Origin: Malus domestica
Lineage: Eukaryota; Streptophyta; Magnoliopsida; Rosales; Rosaceae
NCBI RefSeq assembly: GCF_042453785.1
Contig: NC_091673.1
Span: 8,019,001-8,083,000 of the forward strand
DNA: 64,000 nt
Direction of reading: 5' to 3'
Shown here: in pieces, positions 23,059 through 37,026 of the stretch
Position numbering within the stretch: position 1 is the stretch's first letter
Layout: each line of letters begins with the position of its first letter
Notes under the pieces: generated by a model
Told to the model about the DNA's origin: nothing
Database searches by the model: none
The model's input: only the letters and a program-made list of their open reading frames with translations
Program-made: the position numbers and the translations under genes

Positions 23059-26000
23059 TCATTTCTTTCCTTTACGAGCAAGAAATCGTTCCCTAGCCGC
23101 CTGTACTCTACTTTCCCGATCGTCAAGGACCGGCGCAACAACATCCTCTTTCTTTGGCAAATCGGAAAGATTTCCCTCCGGTTGCTCTTCAATACGACCA
23201 ATCCCGCCACTGCATAAAAGGTTAAAAGGTTCAAACCCAGCAATGTTCATAACTTCATATACGACCTCAAATTAGCAACAAACCATTTTCTACTTATAAT
23301 GGTGTTTCTATGTAAACTGGCTTTACCTCAGCTTCTTGATGTTTAGATTATTCACTTTGTCCAAAATTGGTCTGACCCAAGCAACATTTACGGCACATAC
23401 AGTGCGCAGGAATGGGCGGGTTGTTGCAATGAGTTCATGGTACACAACATAGTCAGGCAATTTCCCTTCATCATCTGGTTTTAGCACAGAGGATGGATGC
23501 ACCTGAAATAAAAGATGATACAAATACAAGCGTCAATTCTAGACTTCCGAAAAACTCACTACTCAAAGCCTTTGACTAATGGTAGTGAGATATGCCTAGT
23601 CACAATCAATTTTCTACTCAAAGTTTCTGATTTTCCTTTCCCGGATTAAATAAATCAATAGGTGATTTGATAACCAGAAATGCATAATGATAATGTAACA
23701 AGCCTAACGTAGACTAGACTTCAAGGTTCATACCTGTACTACTTGGGGCTTAAAACCTAAAGTTCGATAACCATTGTGATGCATCATTCTCTCAGCAAGT
23801 TGATTTGCATATCCCACGCACAAAGCCTTCCTCAAATTGTGATAATCTTGTTGGCTTTCATTCCGTCTTCTGGCTGTCTGTACATCTAATGATCCTGTTT
23901 TCCAGATACACAACATATCAATAGAGTGAAGGAAAGCAACATCAAGAGAACACTGCAAGAAGAATCTTCAGTTGGCAGTTAAACACTAATAACAGTTAAC
24001 AAAGATCAGATAATACGTCAAGAAAAAAATTAGGCTATAAATAATAAAGATAGCTAATATATCTTCCATTGTCATCTCAATTCGTTTTTGTGCCATAAAT
24101 CAATGTATTTTGGATATGTTACTTATTGAGCACTCATCAGTTAGCAACTATTACAGCTGTTCACCATTATATATAAGAGTTTCACATTATCAAGTAACAA
24201 GCAATGTTTCGTGAATGTGATATAAGCGCAAGGTCCTCGCTAATTTAGCTTACTAACCTTTTGCTATTTTCTGCATGATTTGAGATAACTGTTTCCTTAC
24301 ATCCTTGACAAACTTCATCCCTCTCACCTACAATCAATGAGTTCCAGAAACATAATATGCATATATTAGAATCATGTTGTAGATGTACTCAATATATCAC
24401 ATTTCTTATACGGACTATAAAAAGGTACCTGCAACTGATAATCCTTGCACCAATTAATGTCATAGTCAGTTTGATGCCAGCACTCATAGATCTGTAGCAA
24501 CTGGATATGATCACCCCAACCAGAGCCATCAGGAAGGTCCAAATAATCATGTTTCCTCTTCTTCTCCGTACTTTTGCTGCAAATGGAGGCATGCACAAAA
24601 ATAATCTTCTCAAACGAAATATTCATACTTCCAAGGGCCAGAGGTCCACAAATATCTTTCAAAGTTTATGTGTGCAGATGTGTGCACATTTAGTTTTACA
24701 TATGATATATGAGTACTTTTCAGGTATTCAGAAGTCAGAACACAATGCATGCTATTAACTTTCACAACATAGATAAGGGCACCATCTTCTGGGAAACTTT
24801 TAACGAGTTTACCTTCGACCAGGAAGCAATGTGGTTTCTGCAGATAACATAGCAGCAACAGTCAAAGCCTGCGATAAGCAGCCATACTCATTTGCCTCCA
24901 TTAAGGTCTTTGACAGTGAAGGTTCTAGCGGAAGCTCTGAAAAAATCAAGGAATTACTGAGCAGACTCATCAAAGATCTAAAAGAGAAAATGCTCAATGT
25001 GCACAAAACCAAGGGGGAATAACTTCTAGCACTAGTAACAGATAGTACAGGAACAAAAAGCCCAAGTAGGTATGAGTAGCAAAACATTTGTGAGTACATA
25101 TATGACACTTCTATTACAGTTCAACTAAGGTTATGAATGATATACAAAATTTTGACGACTATAAAATGCCATTTTATTCCTCAAGATGCTAGGGGCTCTC
25201 CAATGACGCTAATTTATCAAAACTACTAAAACTCGTTTAAGGCTTCTAAATAATGGCAACACATTGGAAATTATTACTATAACTCTTGAAAACTGGGATG
25301 TGAATCAAATACCAGCCATTGTTTTTCCAACTCTTGTGATCAATCCATTTTCATCAATAGCATCAATAAGATACAACTGCTTCAAAGCATCTTGTAAAGA
25401 CTCAGCTGCAGCAAACCAATTGGAATTAGAAAACATATGCAAGGAATTCTAATGTTATCCCTGAACAGGGCAGAAAAACACAATGAAAAGAAATTCATCT
25501 TACGGGAAGGAGAATCAAGAAAATCAAATTTTAGAATGTCAATATCAGGGAGGTCCAAAGATTTCAAATAGAGAACACTTCCAGCAAGCGAAGAGCGTTG
25601 TATTTCAGGAATTGTTGCATCAAGGAACTCATCCTCGTAAACCGTCGAAGGGTATAAACGATAGCACTTCCCAGGACGTGTTCTTCCTGCTCGTCCTGCA
25701 CGTTGATTTGCTTGTACCCTGCAATCATATGAATCCAAACTTAATTAGAATGATAGGCAGAATCATTCTTTTTTTTTTTTTTAAAGAGAATCATTCGAGG
25801 GAATAACATCTATAAACATGACAACTTCTGTTTATTAAGCCTTTCGGCCATGCTTTTAAAAATTCCATGCCTACATCTACTGCAATGGTTTAAGTATCAC
25901 TGGCTTCCTTAAATGATAACCATGAAATTGTTTCTAGATCAGAATGCAACTATAGAAGCTGCTAACGCTGATTGCTTTCGTAGTTGGTTCACAATTGTAG

Positions 26001-28060
26001 TGCAAAATAATAAGAGAACAAACATATAAACAATTGAAAAGGTCTAGTTAACTTCAATTTCAAATCTTTTTCACATAGGAATGAATTGGATCAAAATTCA
26101 AATTACCTGAATACAAACATAAGCAAACTACACAGAGATGTTATTCATTTGTGTTAGAAACCTTATAGCACTCGGTAGAGTACAAGATGCGGGGGGGTAA
26201 AAAAAAGGAAATTTTATCGTTTGGAAAAGCCTGGAAAAAATGTACTTTTCATAAAACTTGTCTACTAAAATTGTAGACGAAGAGCCCAAACAAGAATACA
26301 GTAATAAATTAAGTGTAAGGACAGAACACAGTAAAAAGTTATAATAAATATAAAACTATGGACTCCTTACTTGCTAATTTGAACAACATCGAGGGAATAC
26401 ATGCCAGTTGATGGGTTGTACTGTCGTTGCTTCACGTAACCAGAATCAATAACATACCTGTGATTCATACATGATTATGAGAAAACAGAAAACCATTTAA
26501 CATCATTTCAGTTATGTGTAAACCAGATTCGTTGATTATAAATAACATGGAAAAAAGTTTACTTGAAAATTTTACTCAACAATAGCTTCCATATAATCAT
26601 TAAGTCAATTTCAACCTTGTGAAGCAAGCAATATAAAAAGGGTAAATAAAAGCAAATGAGCATGACAGCCAGGAAATAGTTTCTTTTCTTACACAACACC
26701 ATCTACAGTCAAAGAAGTTTCAGCAATATTTGTTGCAACAATAAATCTCCTACAATTTGGAGGCCGAGGACCAAAAACACGTACCTGTACAGAAAAGATG
26801 AAGCATGAACTAAAAAAGCTTTAGGATTTTAAAGCCTCCAAAAATAGAACACAATTACAATTAGTCTTTACTTGCCTGCATTTCGGGCTGCAAAGAACCA
26901 TGAAGAGGAAGGATTATGGCATCCATGCAAGACCCTTCTTCCAGGCTTCGAACTCTCTCTTCTAACTTCAACACCAACTTGTCTATATCATCCTATAAAA
27001 AAGAACAGTTTTTCGGTCAGTAGAAGCATTGTATGGAAAACAATGTAAACGACAGGTTATATGCAAAGTAGCAGTCACACGCTCGCATGTACATTGAATG
27101 CCACAAAAAGGAAAAGAGAGTAGGAAAACAGCATCTGACCTGTCCAGTCATGAAAATCAAGACATCGCCTTCGCCTTGCTTAATATGTATATCTATAAAA
27201 AGAGAAATTGTTAGTCAACTTCTTACCAACAAGTAAATGTTTGAAACTAAGTCGGGAATTAAACCGAAATAACAGAAAGAAGATACCACATTGATTATAT
27301 GAAAAATAAAATACAATGCAAGGAATAAACTAAAATCAGAATCATACTGAGAGCTGTTTCTAGAGATGACTCAAGATAGCTGGCAGGGCGCTCACGGCTG
27401 TAGGCTATTTCGACCGGGAATAACTTGCCGGGGACTTTCACTACAGGGCAATTTGAAAAGAATTGTGATACTTTTTCGCCATCAAGAGTTGCTGAAGTGA
27501 TTAGAACCTTGAAATTCGAGGCACGCCTTTTCACCAAGCGTTTCATCAGTCCCAGCAGTATGTCCCTGATTGACAAAATGCCACATTGTAGTGTAAACAA
27601 ACAAATAATCAAAATTTCTAAGAACCCTAAAATCTGGAGCGTTATGGAGAGAGAGATTGTACGTGTTTAGACTCCTTTCGTGAGCTTCATCTAGTATGAT
27701 TACAGAGTACTGATCAAGCTCTGGATTGGAGAGGCTTTCACGAAGAAGAACTCCATCGGTGAGGTACTTAATCCGCGTCCTTTCCGAAGTTCTATCTTCA
27801 AATCTGATGGCGTATCCAACTTCGTCCCCAAGCCGAACGCCGAGCTCCTGCGAAACTCGTCTGGCGACGGAGACGGCGGCGACTCGGCGGGGCTGAGTGA
27901 CGCCGACGACTCCGGACTTGGTGTAGCCCCTTCTGTGAAGTATCTGAGAGAGCTGCGTGCTCTTTCCCGAACCTGTCTCTCCGATCACCACTACGACGGG
28001 GTTTTCTTCTACTGCTTTCATGATTGTGTCCTCGAATTGGAGGATTGGTAGGTCCGCCAT
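23059..28060 (-). CDS. DEAH4: DEAH-box ATP-dependent RNA helicase (DEAH4-like), 14 exons, 700 aa
   Basis: Unwinds or remodels RNA-protein complexes with ATP; the family includes the pre-mRNA splicing helicases. Exons on the minus strand: 28060-27663, 27565-27348, 27192-27140, 26992-26876, 26784-26693, 26457-26371, 25718-25504, 25405-25313, 24936-24813, 24576-24429, 24327-24258, 23894-23734, 23502-23327, 23209-23059. They sum to 2103 nt and no stop interrupts them. Motifs: Walker [10 protein letters not shown] at residues 27-35, [12 protein letters not shown] at 124-127, ITSATLDG, then QRAGRAGRT in the second RecA domain. The helicase-associated region and the short C-terminal domain follow ([12 protein letters not shown]). 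The product is compact, lacking the long N-terminal extensions of Prp2/Prp16/Prp22, which fits plant DEAH4 (about 700 residues). The fourth intron uses a GC donor (CAG/GCAAGT). Intact; likely nuclear. Confidence 0.94.
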
Positions 28061-28890
28061 TGATGAAGTAAAAGAAGCTCGGAATCGTATAATGACGAGG
28101 AAGAAGAAATTTGGGGGTTTTGGGAGGGAATTTGTTTGGGAAGAAAATCGAAATCAGGGTTTTAGAAAAACTCAACTTTTCAACGGTTTTTTATTTTTTA
28201 TTTTTTTATTTTTTTTTTTAAGGAGCAGCTAATGCTTTCACCATGCCAATTCATATTTCGAAGAGTTGAGAAGACTCATAAAAGTATTTCATTATTCTCT
28301 GGCTATTATAATGTGATTCACGGACGTTTTGTGGGAAGTCTGAGTTTAGAATTCGTTCTCAACCACTAGGTCATCCCGTAATAGTTCCAGATATTAGTTA
28401 TTAGTTTGCTATACAATCGTTATGGTCTTATGAGTAGGAGTGGTTGATGTAAATTGTTAAAATGACAAAAAGTCTCTAACATTTGGCTACCGATTAGATT
28501 TTTCGAACTCAAATTTTACGTGCATTGCTACTTTTCGAACACAATTTTATAGCTTTTTTTGTTTTGCTATGTTCCTAAAATTCGAACTCAACGTCACTTT
28601 TGGCATAGTAGGCCTCCAGCAGGAGCCCTCACGGCATGCTATTAACTCAATGTTAGAGCAGGCCCCTGATAATTGCGTCGTTGTGAACTCAAATCACACT
28701 TTCTCGTGGAGTGGAAAGAAATGCCCAGAAACTTATTTACTGAGTTTAAAGACCTTTGTGGGAAAGTTACTACCGAAGTACAAAGAGTTCAAGTAAAAAA
28801 AACATACAACAAAAAGTACAATGGGATGAACCAAGCACCAATAAAAACTGCTTCAATTGAACAAATCTCCAATGCACACTCCAACTCCAC
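28061..28890. other. Intergenic DNA between helicase and ankyrin genes
   Basis: The part beside 28061 is the helicase promoter and 5' untranslated region; the part beside 28890 is the 3' region of the ankyrin gene. A poly-T rich patch lies at 28185-28225. No further gene seen. Confidence 0.5.
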
Positions 28891-31694
28891 TCAAAGCTTG
28901 CCAAAAACAGCTTTCATTGTCACAAGCTTGATCCCTCTCACCCAGAGCTCAGCCATTTCAATCCCACCTTCACATACAAAATGCAGCTCCTTGTGCTTTG
29001 TGGTCACCACATGGAACAGCCCCAGCTCGTCAGTGTCGAATTTCCTCCGGCGGTTCCATCTGAACGAGTCACTAGCCCCGACTTCCGCCCTCCTGCAAAT
29101 CACATTTCTCTTGCTCGACTTCCCCCACTGCAAAATCCCGGCAGCCCCAACCATTTTCAGCATTTTTCGATGTGGAGATCCTCTACCGCATTTTGTGTGC
29201 TTCTTCACGCGACTCCCACCAAGAACAAGGCTTCTTGCAACCTCATCCAATATCACATTCTCTGCATCGTTTTTAATCCCACTTTTCCTTGCAAGTAAGA
29301 GGGCTGTCTCGTGTCTTGCATTCGCAATGTCGCATTTTGCCCCTAAAGTAATCAAAAGCTCGCACAGTGTAGAGTGGCCTCCTCTTGCTGCTAACATCAA
29401 TGGAGTGTATCCATCGGCATCAGAAGCATTCACATCAGAACCCCTGCTTATCAATGTAAGAACGAAATCTGTGTTGCCGTGCTGTACTGCCTGATGTAGA
29501 GTCCCATAAAACTCAATAGGACTATCAAGTACCTTTTGAGGTGCAGCATTCTTAAGAAACAACTTTTCAAATTCTTCACTGTTTTGGTTTGTAACGAATA
29601 GTTCCATTACAGTCTGACCACATTTATTGTGCAGGTTTATGTCAGCCCCAGCATCGATAAGCAATTTGAAAGTTTCCAGGTAACCACCCTCTGCAGCTAT
29701 CATGGCAGCTGAGTATCCCTTTTCATCTTGCTCATTGAGATCAACGTCTGCTCCCTCAATCAGTTTCTTCAAGGCCTCAACATCGTTTGCTTGAGTCACA
29801 AGCATTAGAGGAGAAAATACTGATGTATTGCTTGATTGAACAATTTCACCAGATCGAATCACGTCTGCAACTGCTTGTCGGAAGCCAAGAGTCCACCTTG
29901 CTGACTCTGCTATTACGCTTGCGCTCTGACCAGCAGAATTCACCAGGCCAAAATCAGCACCCTCTGAAGCCAGAATTTTAAGGCATTCCTGGTGTTTATA
30001 TCTAGCACAGCTCATTAGTGCAGTTTCTCCAGATTCTGTCCGAGAGTTGACATTGCACCCCGCACTAACCAATTGTTGAAGAACCTTATTTAATCCAAGT
30101 CGCGACGCCATGTGAACAGGGCAGTCAGTTTCTGAATTTGTTGTCTTAATTGGAACTTCTACATCAGCACCGCAACTTAACAGAACCTCTACCGCTCTTT
30201 CATTGTTACATAATACGGCGTGGTGAATGAGAGTCCTCCCAAAGTGAGGAATGTTAGGAGAGTGGTGTTGCAAGAGCATCCGCAAGATAGCACCACTGGC
30301 TTCAAAATACTCCACAGCACACCAGGTCACACTGTAAGCCTCGGCTAGTCCTGCACCCACCCGAAACTCTTCTCCTGTATTTACATCCCAGGACCAGCCC
30401 CCAAGACTCACTTTTATATCTGTTCTGGCTCCAGCCTGTTATTCATTCCAAAAGGTACACAACGTTAGATAGAAGTGCATAACCATAAAGGTACGCATAC
30501 TAGTCGATGAGTTAGGGATAAACCTGCAAGAGGAGTCTGACTACAGAAATTTGCCGGCTAACAATGGCGGCAACAAGCGCATTACAGTAAACATTAGTGT
30601 ATAGAAATGGCTTGGACGATTGAAGCAGCGCCCTGTCAGTTGCATCCGCATCCACCCCACACTGCCACCAATCAATAGCATCACTGTCATGGAACAAAGG
30701 TTATATGTTCAAGCAATTAAAAAAACACATACACTTTTGGGCGACGATGACCTTGTTTGTACTTCACACTTAATTATGTTGTCAATACAGTTTAAGGATC
30801 ATGTTTTCGGCAATGCAGACTCAGATAAGAGCATAACAACTTAAAAGTACTTACGAGCAGAGGTTATTCCTACATAAGCATTCTCAGACGAGCCCTAATT
30901 GAGACATAAAACCACGATGGATTTTTCGATTAGTCTATGATTAAAAGTTACCTTGATGAGTGTGTCAACTACATCAACAAAGCCTCTGCAGGAAGCAGAA
31001 ACAAGAGCATGCACCGCCGCCTGAGGGCGGATCATGTCGGATCCCATGAGCATCTCGGCGGACCTAGCCCTCCCCAAGTAGCTTGCCTCCAACAAGGCCT
31101 CCTCACATGCCTCCTGAGACGCGCCGCCATTGATGAGCACCTCCAATATCTCCAAATGTCCCTCCCTCACTGCTGCTGTTGTTGCATAGCCTCGGAACAG
31201 GTTTTGATTCACATTTGCTCCATAACTCTGTCACGCGAAAATTTACAAAACCAAAATTAGAGACATTCAAAGTTCTTCGCTCTAAATTTAAGCAAAAGAG
31301 AAATTATAATATGAATTTAATAATTTCAAATACTGCAAATTTGCATGAATTACGTTACCAGGAGCTTCCTAACGAGCGCCAAATTCCCAGAGTGAGCGGC
31401 GAGGAACAAGGCAGTGATCTGAGTCTTGAACTCCTCGTACTCGACGCGAACCTCGTGCGCCGACTCGCCCTGCGCCACAATCTCCGTCTTCTTCGACTTC
31501 AAGCACACCGTTCCGACAAAGTTCACGTCCACGAAAGGATCGCCTAGACATTCCCCCGCCGATTTCGAGTCGTTGTCGTGCGCGGCGTCCACCAACCGCT
31601 GCGAAACCTCGGCCTCGTAGTCGATCGGAAACACGTGCGCGTGCGCTTTCCCGCCGGACAGGTAAGCCGTGGCGGAGCTCCCGAACACCGTCAT
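28891..31694 (-). CDS. Ankyrin-repeat protein, 4 exons, 764 aa
   Basis: Exons on the minus strand: 31694-31359, 31227-30952, 30661-30524, 30435-28891; 2295 nt in total, all introns GT-AG and in phase 0. Begins MTVFGSSATAYLSGG. About ten ankyrin repeats can be picked out: ITALFLAAHSGNLALVRKLL near residues 93-112, one in exon 2 (TTAAVREGHLEILEVLINGG), and a run in exon 4 (for example TLIHHAVLCNNERAVEVLL, AMIAAEGGYLETFKLLIDAG, TPLMLAARGGHSTLCELLI). The last 100 or so residues are basic and hold no repeats (RVKKHTKCGRG, RWNRRRKFD). No membrane segments, RING finger or kinase domain are visible, so it is not a PGG-type or XBAT-type protein. Ankyrin repeats mediate protein binding; the partner is unknown. 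The gene looks intact. Confidence 0.9.
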
Positions 31695-34600
31695 TTCCGA
31701 AACGCTTCGTTTTGCGGAACCTCCGAAGAGTGAAACGTCTGGAGAGCTTCGTGGTTGGCTTTTGTGATTGGGTATATAGGTGGAGAGAGAGCTCCGTATA
31801 GGTGGAGAGAGAGAGAGTTCTGTTTTGGTCTGCTTATACAGTGAGTTGGGTTTTTGGCTGAAAGGACTGAATCTGCATCAAATCATTGAATTTGTAAGTT
31901 ATTATAATTTTTAAAATAAATCTCTATTTGCAATCGTTAAATTAAATATCCCGTTTATAATCGTTGAATTAAATTTCAATGATACGGATTCATTAATTTG
32001 ATGGATTATGATAAAAGAATACGCAGGATGCTTTCCCATTTTGGCGCCAGAGAGGAGATTAGAGAGAGAAAAGCTAGAGAGAGAAAGAGAGGGAAGAGAG
32101 ACACATGTCTTCTTGGGGTTGTGTACCAAGGTGACCAAAATATATTTGACGATGACTTGGTCTTGTTCAACAAGTTTTCATCCTCTTTACCGAGTAAATA
32201 TTTTCTACCGCTAAAATCTGAAGTATCTCATATTCTGAATAAATGATGGAACTAATTATTAGTGAGGTTCAAAAGAATTAAGGGCATTCCGCCCAACTTT
32301 AATTACAATAAAATGTCATACCATCGTGTTATTATTGTACTTAGATGAGTGATGAGCACGTATATTTATTTATTAATATTATAATTGGAGTATGTCAATT
32401 ATATAATAAATTTATTTTATGACTTGTGTAACAGTTATATTGCGTAGCAGTATGATTGTTACGCTTTGAAATGTGCTTGCTAATGTTCAGCTCCAAATCA
32501 TTCTTTTTTTCATCGTTTTGATGTGGGATTTTTTTCATTCTCTTTAGCCTTTTCACACAATGTTTGCTGGCACAATTATTAGAATTAATGGGTGAGATCA
32601 TTTGTCTATCAAAGAGAATGGGTGAGATCATTTGAATTAAATCTTTTTAAGGAAATGATTATCCGAATTCGATACAATCAATTAGTTTTATAGAAGCTAT
32701 CTAATTTAGTATGAGTTTTTTTTTTTTTATTAATTGACTACAACAACATGTTAGTAATCAAAGAAAAAATAGGAGGGAATGAGTAGAATGATGATAAAAA
32801 TAATTTTGAAATTTCAAAGGGCGACCTCAAGCTAATAAGGTTCCACACTTTGTGAGGAATGGGGTAAATATCTATAGTACGCAGCCTTACTCTTATTTTA
32901 CAAATAAATTGTTTTCACAACTCAAGTCCGTGATCATTTAGTAAAAAAAAAGTAACATTTCTGTCGTACCAAGACCCGTCCTCTAATTCTGAAATTTTAT
33001 AATAAAAAAATGAAAAAAAAATCCCAAATCAAAACGATCGAAACAATGAAAGATTTGTAGCTGGACATTAGCAACCAAATTGGATTATCTTTTTATTTCA
33101 CAAAAAAAATATATATTTTTTGTAACGGAAAAGAAAATTGGATTATTCATTTGTATCGAAGGAACCATAAATGAGATTCAGATGTCCTTCTAGGCGTTAC
33201 ACATGATCAACATATTCATTACAATTTGGACCGACTTTAAACTATACTGATTTATCGTGATTCAGCCATCAACTCAATTTCTAACCAACCCAATTTGTGT
33301 TGCTTAATCAAATAACTGGTCACCCACAAATACAAGCTACTACACACGCATGCGACTAAAAAGTTGCATATTTACAAAGGAGTTGGAATTTAAGTGGTTA
33401 ATTTTATTTATCTTTAAACCGAAGGTCATAAGTTTGATTTCTCCTTTTTTCCATTATTGTATCAAGAAAAGGGTTACATATATGTGAGACCTATTAGGAA
33501 AGAATAATGTTAAGTAGACCAATTTTTTTAATTTAATTTGTAAATCATGTGATGTGTCACCAATAAAAGATACGCATGTTAATCAACACTTTAACAATAG
33601 TTCAATTATCAATAACCACGTCATATGGTTTACAAAATATGTTTAAATTGACGATCTCCCTAGCATTATCCATCTGAGAATATATTTTTGGATAAAAAAA
33701 CGAAACTGTATTTTTAAACCAAATGATGGGGCAGTTGATAGTTGTATTTCATTTTGAATGATCTAAATAAAGAATTCAACTATCAACCGTCACATCATAT
33801 GGTCTATAAATATGACTTTAAAGGAACAGTTGAAAGCAATGTTAATATAAATTTTTCTGTTGTCCATCCAATAACAGTATGATTATGAATATAATTGCTT
33901 TTTACGAAAACAATCTCAAACAAGCCTAAGTACTGGTTTGGTACTGAGGTGTTTTTATAAAAAAAGCTTAGCTCAAAAAGTGTTTGGTAAATACTTAAAA
34001 ATAACTTATTTTCACAGTTTTAGGTGAAAAAAAAGCTGAAAACTTGAAGCAGCAAAAAATGAGTTTATTTTCACGGCACAGCAAAAACAATTTTTTTTCA
34101 AAGCACAATACCAAACTAGCCCTAACTAAACTAAAAGTCTACAAGTGATTATCGAAACAACCAAATGATCTTCCTTAATTTCATCGAGATAATAAACCCT
34201 AGACTTTCCATGTCCCGACAGTCCAACAACTTGAGGTCTTCTAAAAGCCGGATTTGGCCTGCATTGGAAGTGCTCTTGTAATGTAGCCACAGTTACAATA
34301 ATATTTTCAACTATAATAACCCACCATAATAACTTTATTAACATTAATCAAATTTGGAATAAGACATAATTTTATAATCTTAATTAACACTAACTAAATT
34401 TGGAAAAAGACAGTTGGTTGCTTACTTGTTTTGCAGAAGTCGCTGTCTTGTCTAACAAGGTCACAAAATTGGTGGCCTGCCGCTTATCCGAGGTTAATTA
34501 TTTGGTTAACCATAAGATTAGCTTAATTTGGTATTCAGATGGCTGCCTACTTTGATACTTACCCACTTAATTAGGGACAGGGATCCAAACAAATGGTGGA

Positions 34601-34875
34601 CTTATTTAGCTCACAAAACCCAGCTCCAACGGAAGGAGGAGGATTCTCTACCCTCATAATTTTTCTACCCTTCCATGTCCTCCTATTTGAACGGTCATAG
34701 TTAAGCCACGTCAACATCTTATATTGATTTTTTTTATAAAGATAATACGACAAAAAGTAATGTGTGAGAGGAGAGGGATGGAATGGGATGAGAATAGGAG
34801 GGTATAGAATTCTCCTTCCCAAAGGAAGCCCAAAGTTCCTCCTTGGCCTCGGTGTTGACTAAGTAAGTTTAGATA
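31695..34875. other. Long AT-rich intergenic region
   Basis: About 3.2 kb. Next to 31695 lies the ankyrin gene promoter, with short GA-rich runs (31780-31815, 32055-32100). The phrase gggtgagatcatttg is repeated at about 32590 and 32620. Otherwise only poly-A/T runs and the candidate MITE at 33932-34120. No gene is supported. Confidence 0.5.
33932..34120. mobile_element. Candidate MITE, ~189 bp
   Basis: The left end gtactggtttggtactg is mirrored by the right end caataccaaactagc, an imperfect terminal inverted repeat of about 15 bp. CCTAA flanks both sides (33927-33931 and 34121-34125). The interior is AT-rich and non-coding, with further inverted similarity. Size and ends resemble small hAT- or Harbinger-derived MITEs, but the 5-bp flanking repeat fits neither class well. 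Confidence 0.4.
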
Positions 34876-35748
34876 ACCATTGTACCAGGAAATGATGTGT
34901 CAACCATGTATATCAAGTTTTCTCTTTTTCGTGTGGATGGTTGTCATGCAAGTACACCTACTCCCACATTTTTATTATATTTCTATTTTCCTCCCTAGAG
35001 CATATTTAAATCTATCAATTTAATCCCTTATCTCTTTTAATCCTAACCATTGATCTAGATTCCCTAATTCTCCTAAACTGCCACATGGTAGGTTCTCAGC
35101 TCTCTTCTCTTCCCTCTCTTCCCTAGTATTCCCTTTCAGATCTCTCTCTTTTTCATGGGAACTCTCCTATCTCCCTTTCTCTCCTTGCACCGTGACCAAC
35201 CCAGCAAACCTACATGCAGCTCCTGTTGTAGACCATCATCATCATCATCCTCTTTGCGCCGTCTCTCTCTCTCCATCGCAGCGAGGTCGGGGAACCTAGA
35301 GAAAGGACCTCCGACCGATTCCTCCATTCCTTCCAGCTAGGTAAGTTTGAATACCTTTTTAAATTACCATTGTTGTTGTGGAGCGTTGTGGGTTGATTTT
35401 TACGTGGTTCTTCCAATGTTTTGAGGACGGAAACGGCACGGGGGAAACTCACCCACATTTTATGACGAAATCGTGACCTTCTAGGATTCTTTCCGAACAC
35501 TCACGGCCGTTCATGGCGAAACTAGGGTATGAAAAATACTCCACTCTCTTCCCTCTTTATTTTAGTACTTGGTTTGGGTAGTAGTTTATATGTTCGCCGT
35601 CAACCGGAGCTATAACAGCTCCGGTGTTTTTCCCCGTCACCCCACAGGCCACCAGGCCTTCTCAAAACACCCACGTGCCTTAGCCCATTCTTGGACCAGC
35701 CAAGTTCCCTTTTGGTTATTTGGCCTGCGGGCCGTGTCATGCTGGACT

Positions 35749-35943
35749 GAGTGTGTGTGTTTTAGGCTCAGTGAGTGTGTGTGTGTGTGTGTGTTTTGGG
35801 CCGTGCATGTGTGTGGTGTGTATATGTGTGTGTCCGTGCGTGTGTGTGTGGTGTGTGTGTGTCTGTGTGAGTGTGTGGGTGTATTGTGCCCGTGTGTGTA
35901 CGAGTGTGTTGTGCACTTGTGTGGTATGTTGCGTGTGTGTGTG
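35749..35943. repeat. TG-rich low-complexity block
   Basis: About 195 bp of degenerate (TG)n with scattered interruptions. A shorter block of the same kind resumes at 40506-40560, beyond the nested transposon. The two are best read as one original block split by the insertion. Confidence 0.85.
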
Positions 35944-36528
35944 TACTACAAAATTATCTATAACTGGCGGTTCAAAAACCGACAAAAAACGTATATTACT
36001 GTCGAATTTTAGGCAAAATCCGATAGAAAATGGATGCAGTGGCGGATACAATAAGCGACAGAATTGCCTGCGTCAGGAAATGAATTTTCCGACAGAAAAT
36101 ACTCTAAAACCGACAGAAATAATGTCGGTTATAACCGACAAGATATATATTTATAATAAATAAATAAGAGAATTTCTCTCGGATAAAACTGACAGAAAAT
36201 ATAAAACGGCCAGGAATTCTGTCGGCTATAACCGACAAAAAATTTATCAATAATAATAAATAAAAGCATTCTTGTCGGCTGAAACCGACAGAAAATATAT
36301 TAATAATTAAAAAAAATATAAACGACTTTATGCGCAATAATCTCTTCTTACGAACTACAGAGGAGGAACCAAAACACATACAAATCACACCTCTAGTGTA
36401 TTCATTCTACACAACGAACTAACCTAAGCTTGAGCAATGAGCTAATATACATTGAAAATGAGACCAACCCAGTAGCATAATTTCAAGGTTCAATTCAACA
36501 TACTGCAAAGAAATCAGTACAATGTTAC

Positions 36529-37026
36529 CTTCGACACACGGCGACAGAAGCTCCCCGGTTTCAGTGTCCTCATCTCGCCGGATAATCGTGTTAATCGCGT
36601 CATTTGTTGTCCCATAGCGTGTTGAGATTCATGTACTCAACCTTCAACAAAACAAAGCAAAAAATGACCGACGGAACAACCAAAAAGAGCGAATGCAAAA
36701 CCGAAAAGGAAACGAGAAAAACCTCATAATTGGCTTTGGAATACATAATTTCCTCTCCTTTTAAAACCACAAAAGGCAGCTTCTTTTGCCACTCCTTGTT
36801 CTTCTACGTTACAGAGATGTGAACCTCATTGACGACCCTAATCAAACAGGTAGTAGGCGGTCAACAAAATGTGAAAAACATACACCTTTACCAAGAAATC
36901 CATGGAAACAAAGATGACCCAGTGCCGAAAAATCTGCTGAACGATGGCACCTCTCATGGGTTGGTGCCTATCGCTATGCCAAGCTCGCCGGACACACTCA
37001 TACGGCCTTGGGCCTGGACAAGGCAT
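36529..37026 (-). pseudogene. Captured gene fragment (three exons of an uncharacterised plant protein)
   Basis: On the minus strand, an ATG at 37026 opens MPCPGPRPYECVRRAWHSD. Exon 1 is 37026-36926, exon 2 36837-36723 (EWQKKLPFVVLKGEEIMYS), exon 3 36641-36529 (INTIIRRDEDTETGELLSP). The joins are in phase and acceptors are intact, so introns were captured too. Upstream, 37400-37027 looks like the gene's 5' untranslated region with its own intron. Damage: the donor of exon 1 reads GC, exon 2 has a TAG after EVHISV, and exon 3 has a one-base shift after LWDN. I recall similar conserved plant proteins of unknown function but cannot name one. The remainder of the gene is absent. Confidence 0.65.

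Noticed and set aside
35569-36163. Overlapping long frames on both strands (Cys/Val or His/Thr rich)
   Set aside because: They are translations of the TG-rich low-complexity block and run into the transposon end; no domain, no codon bias.
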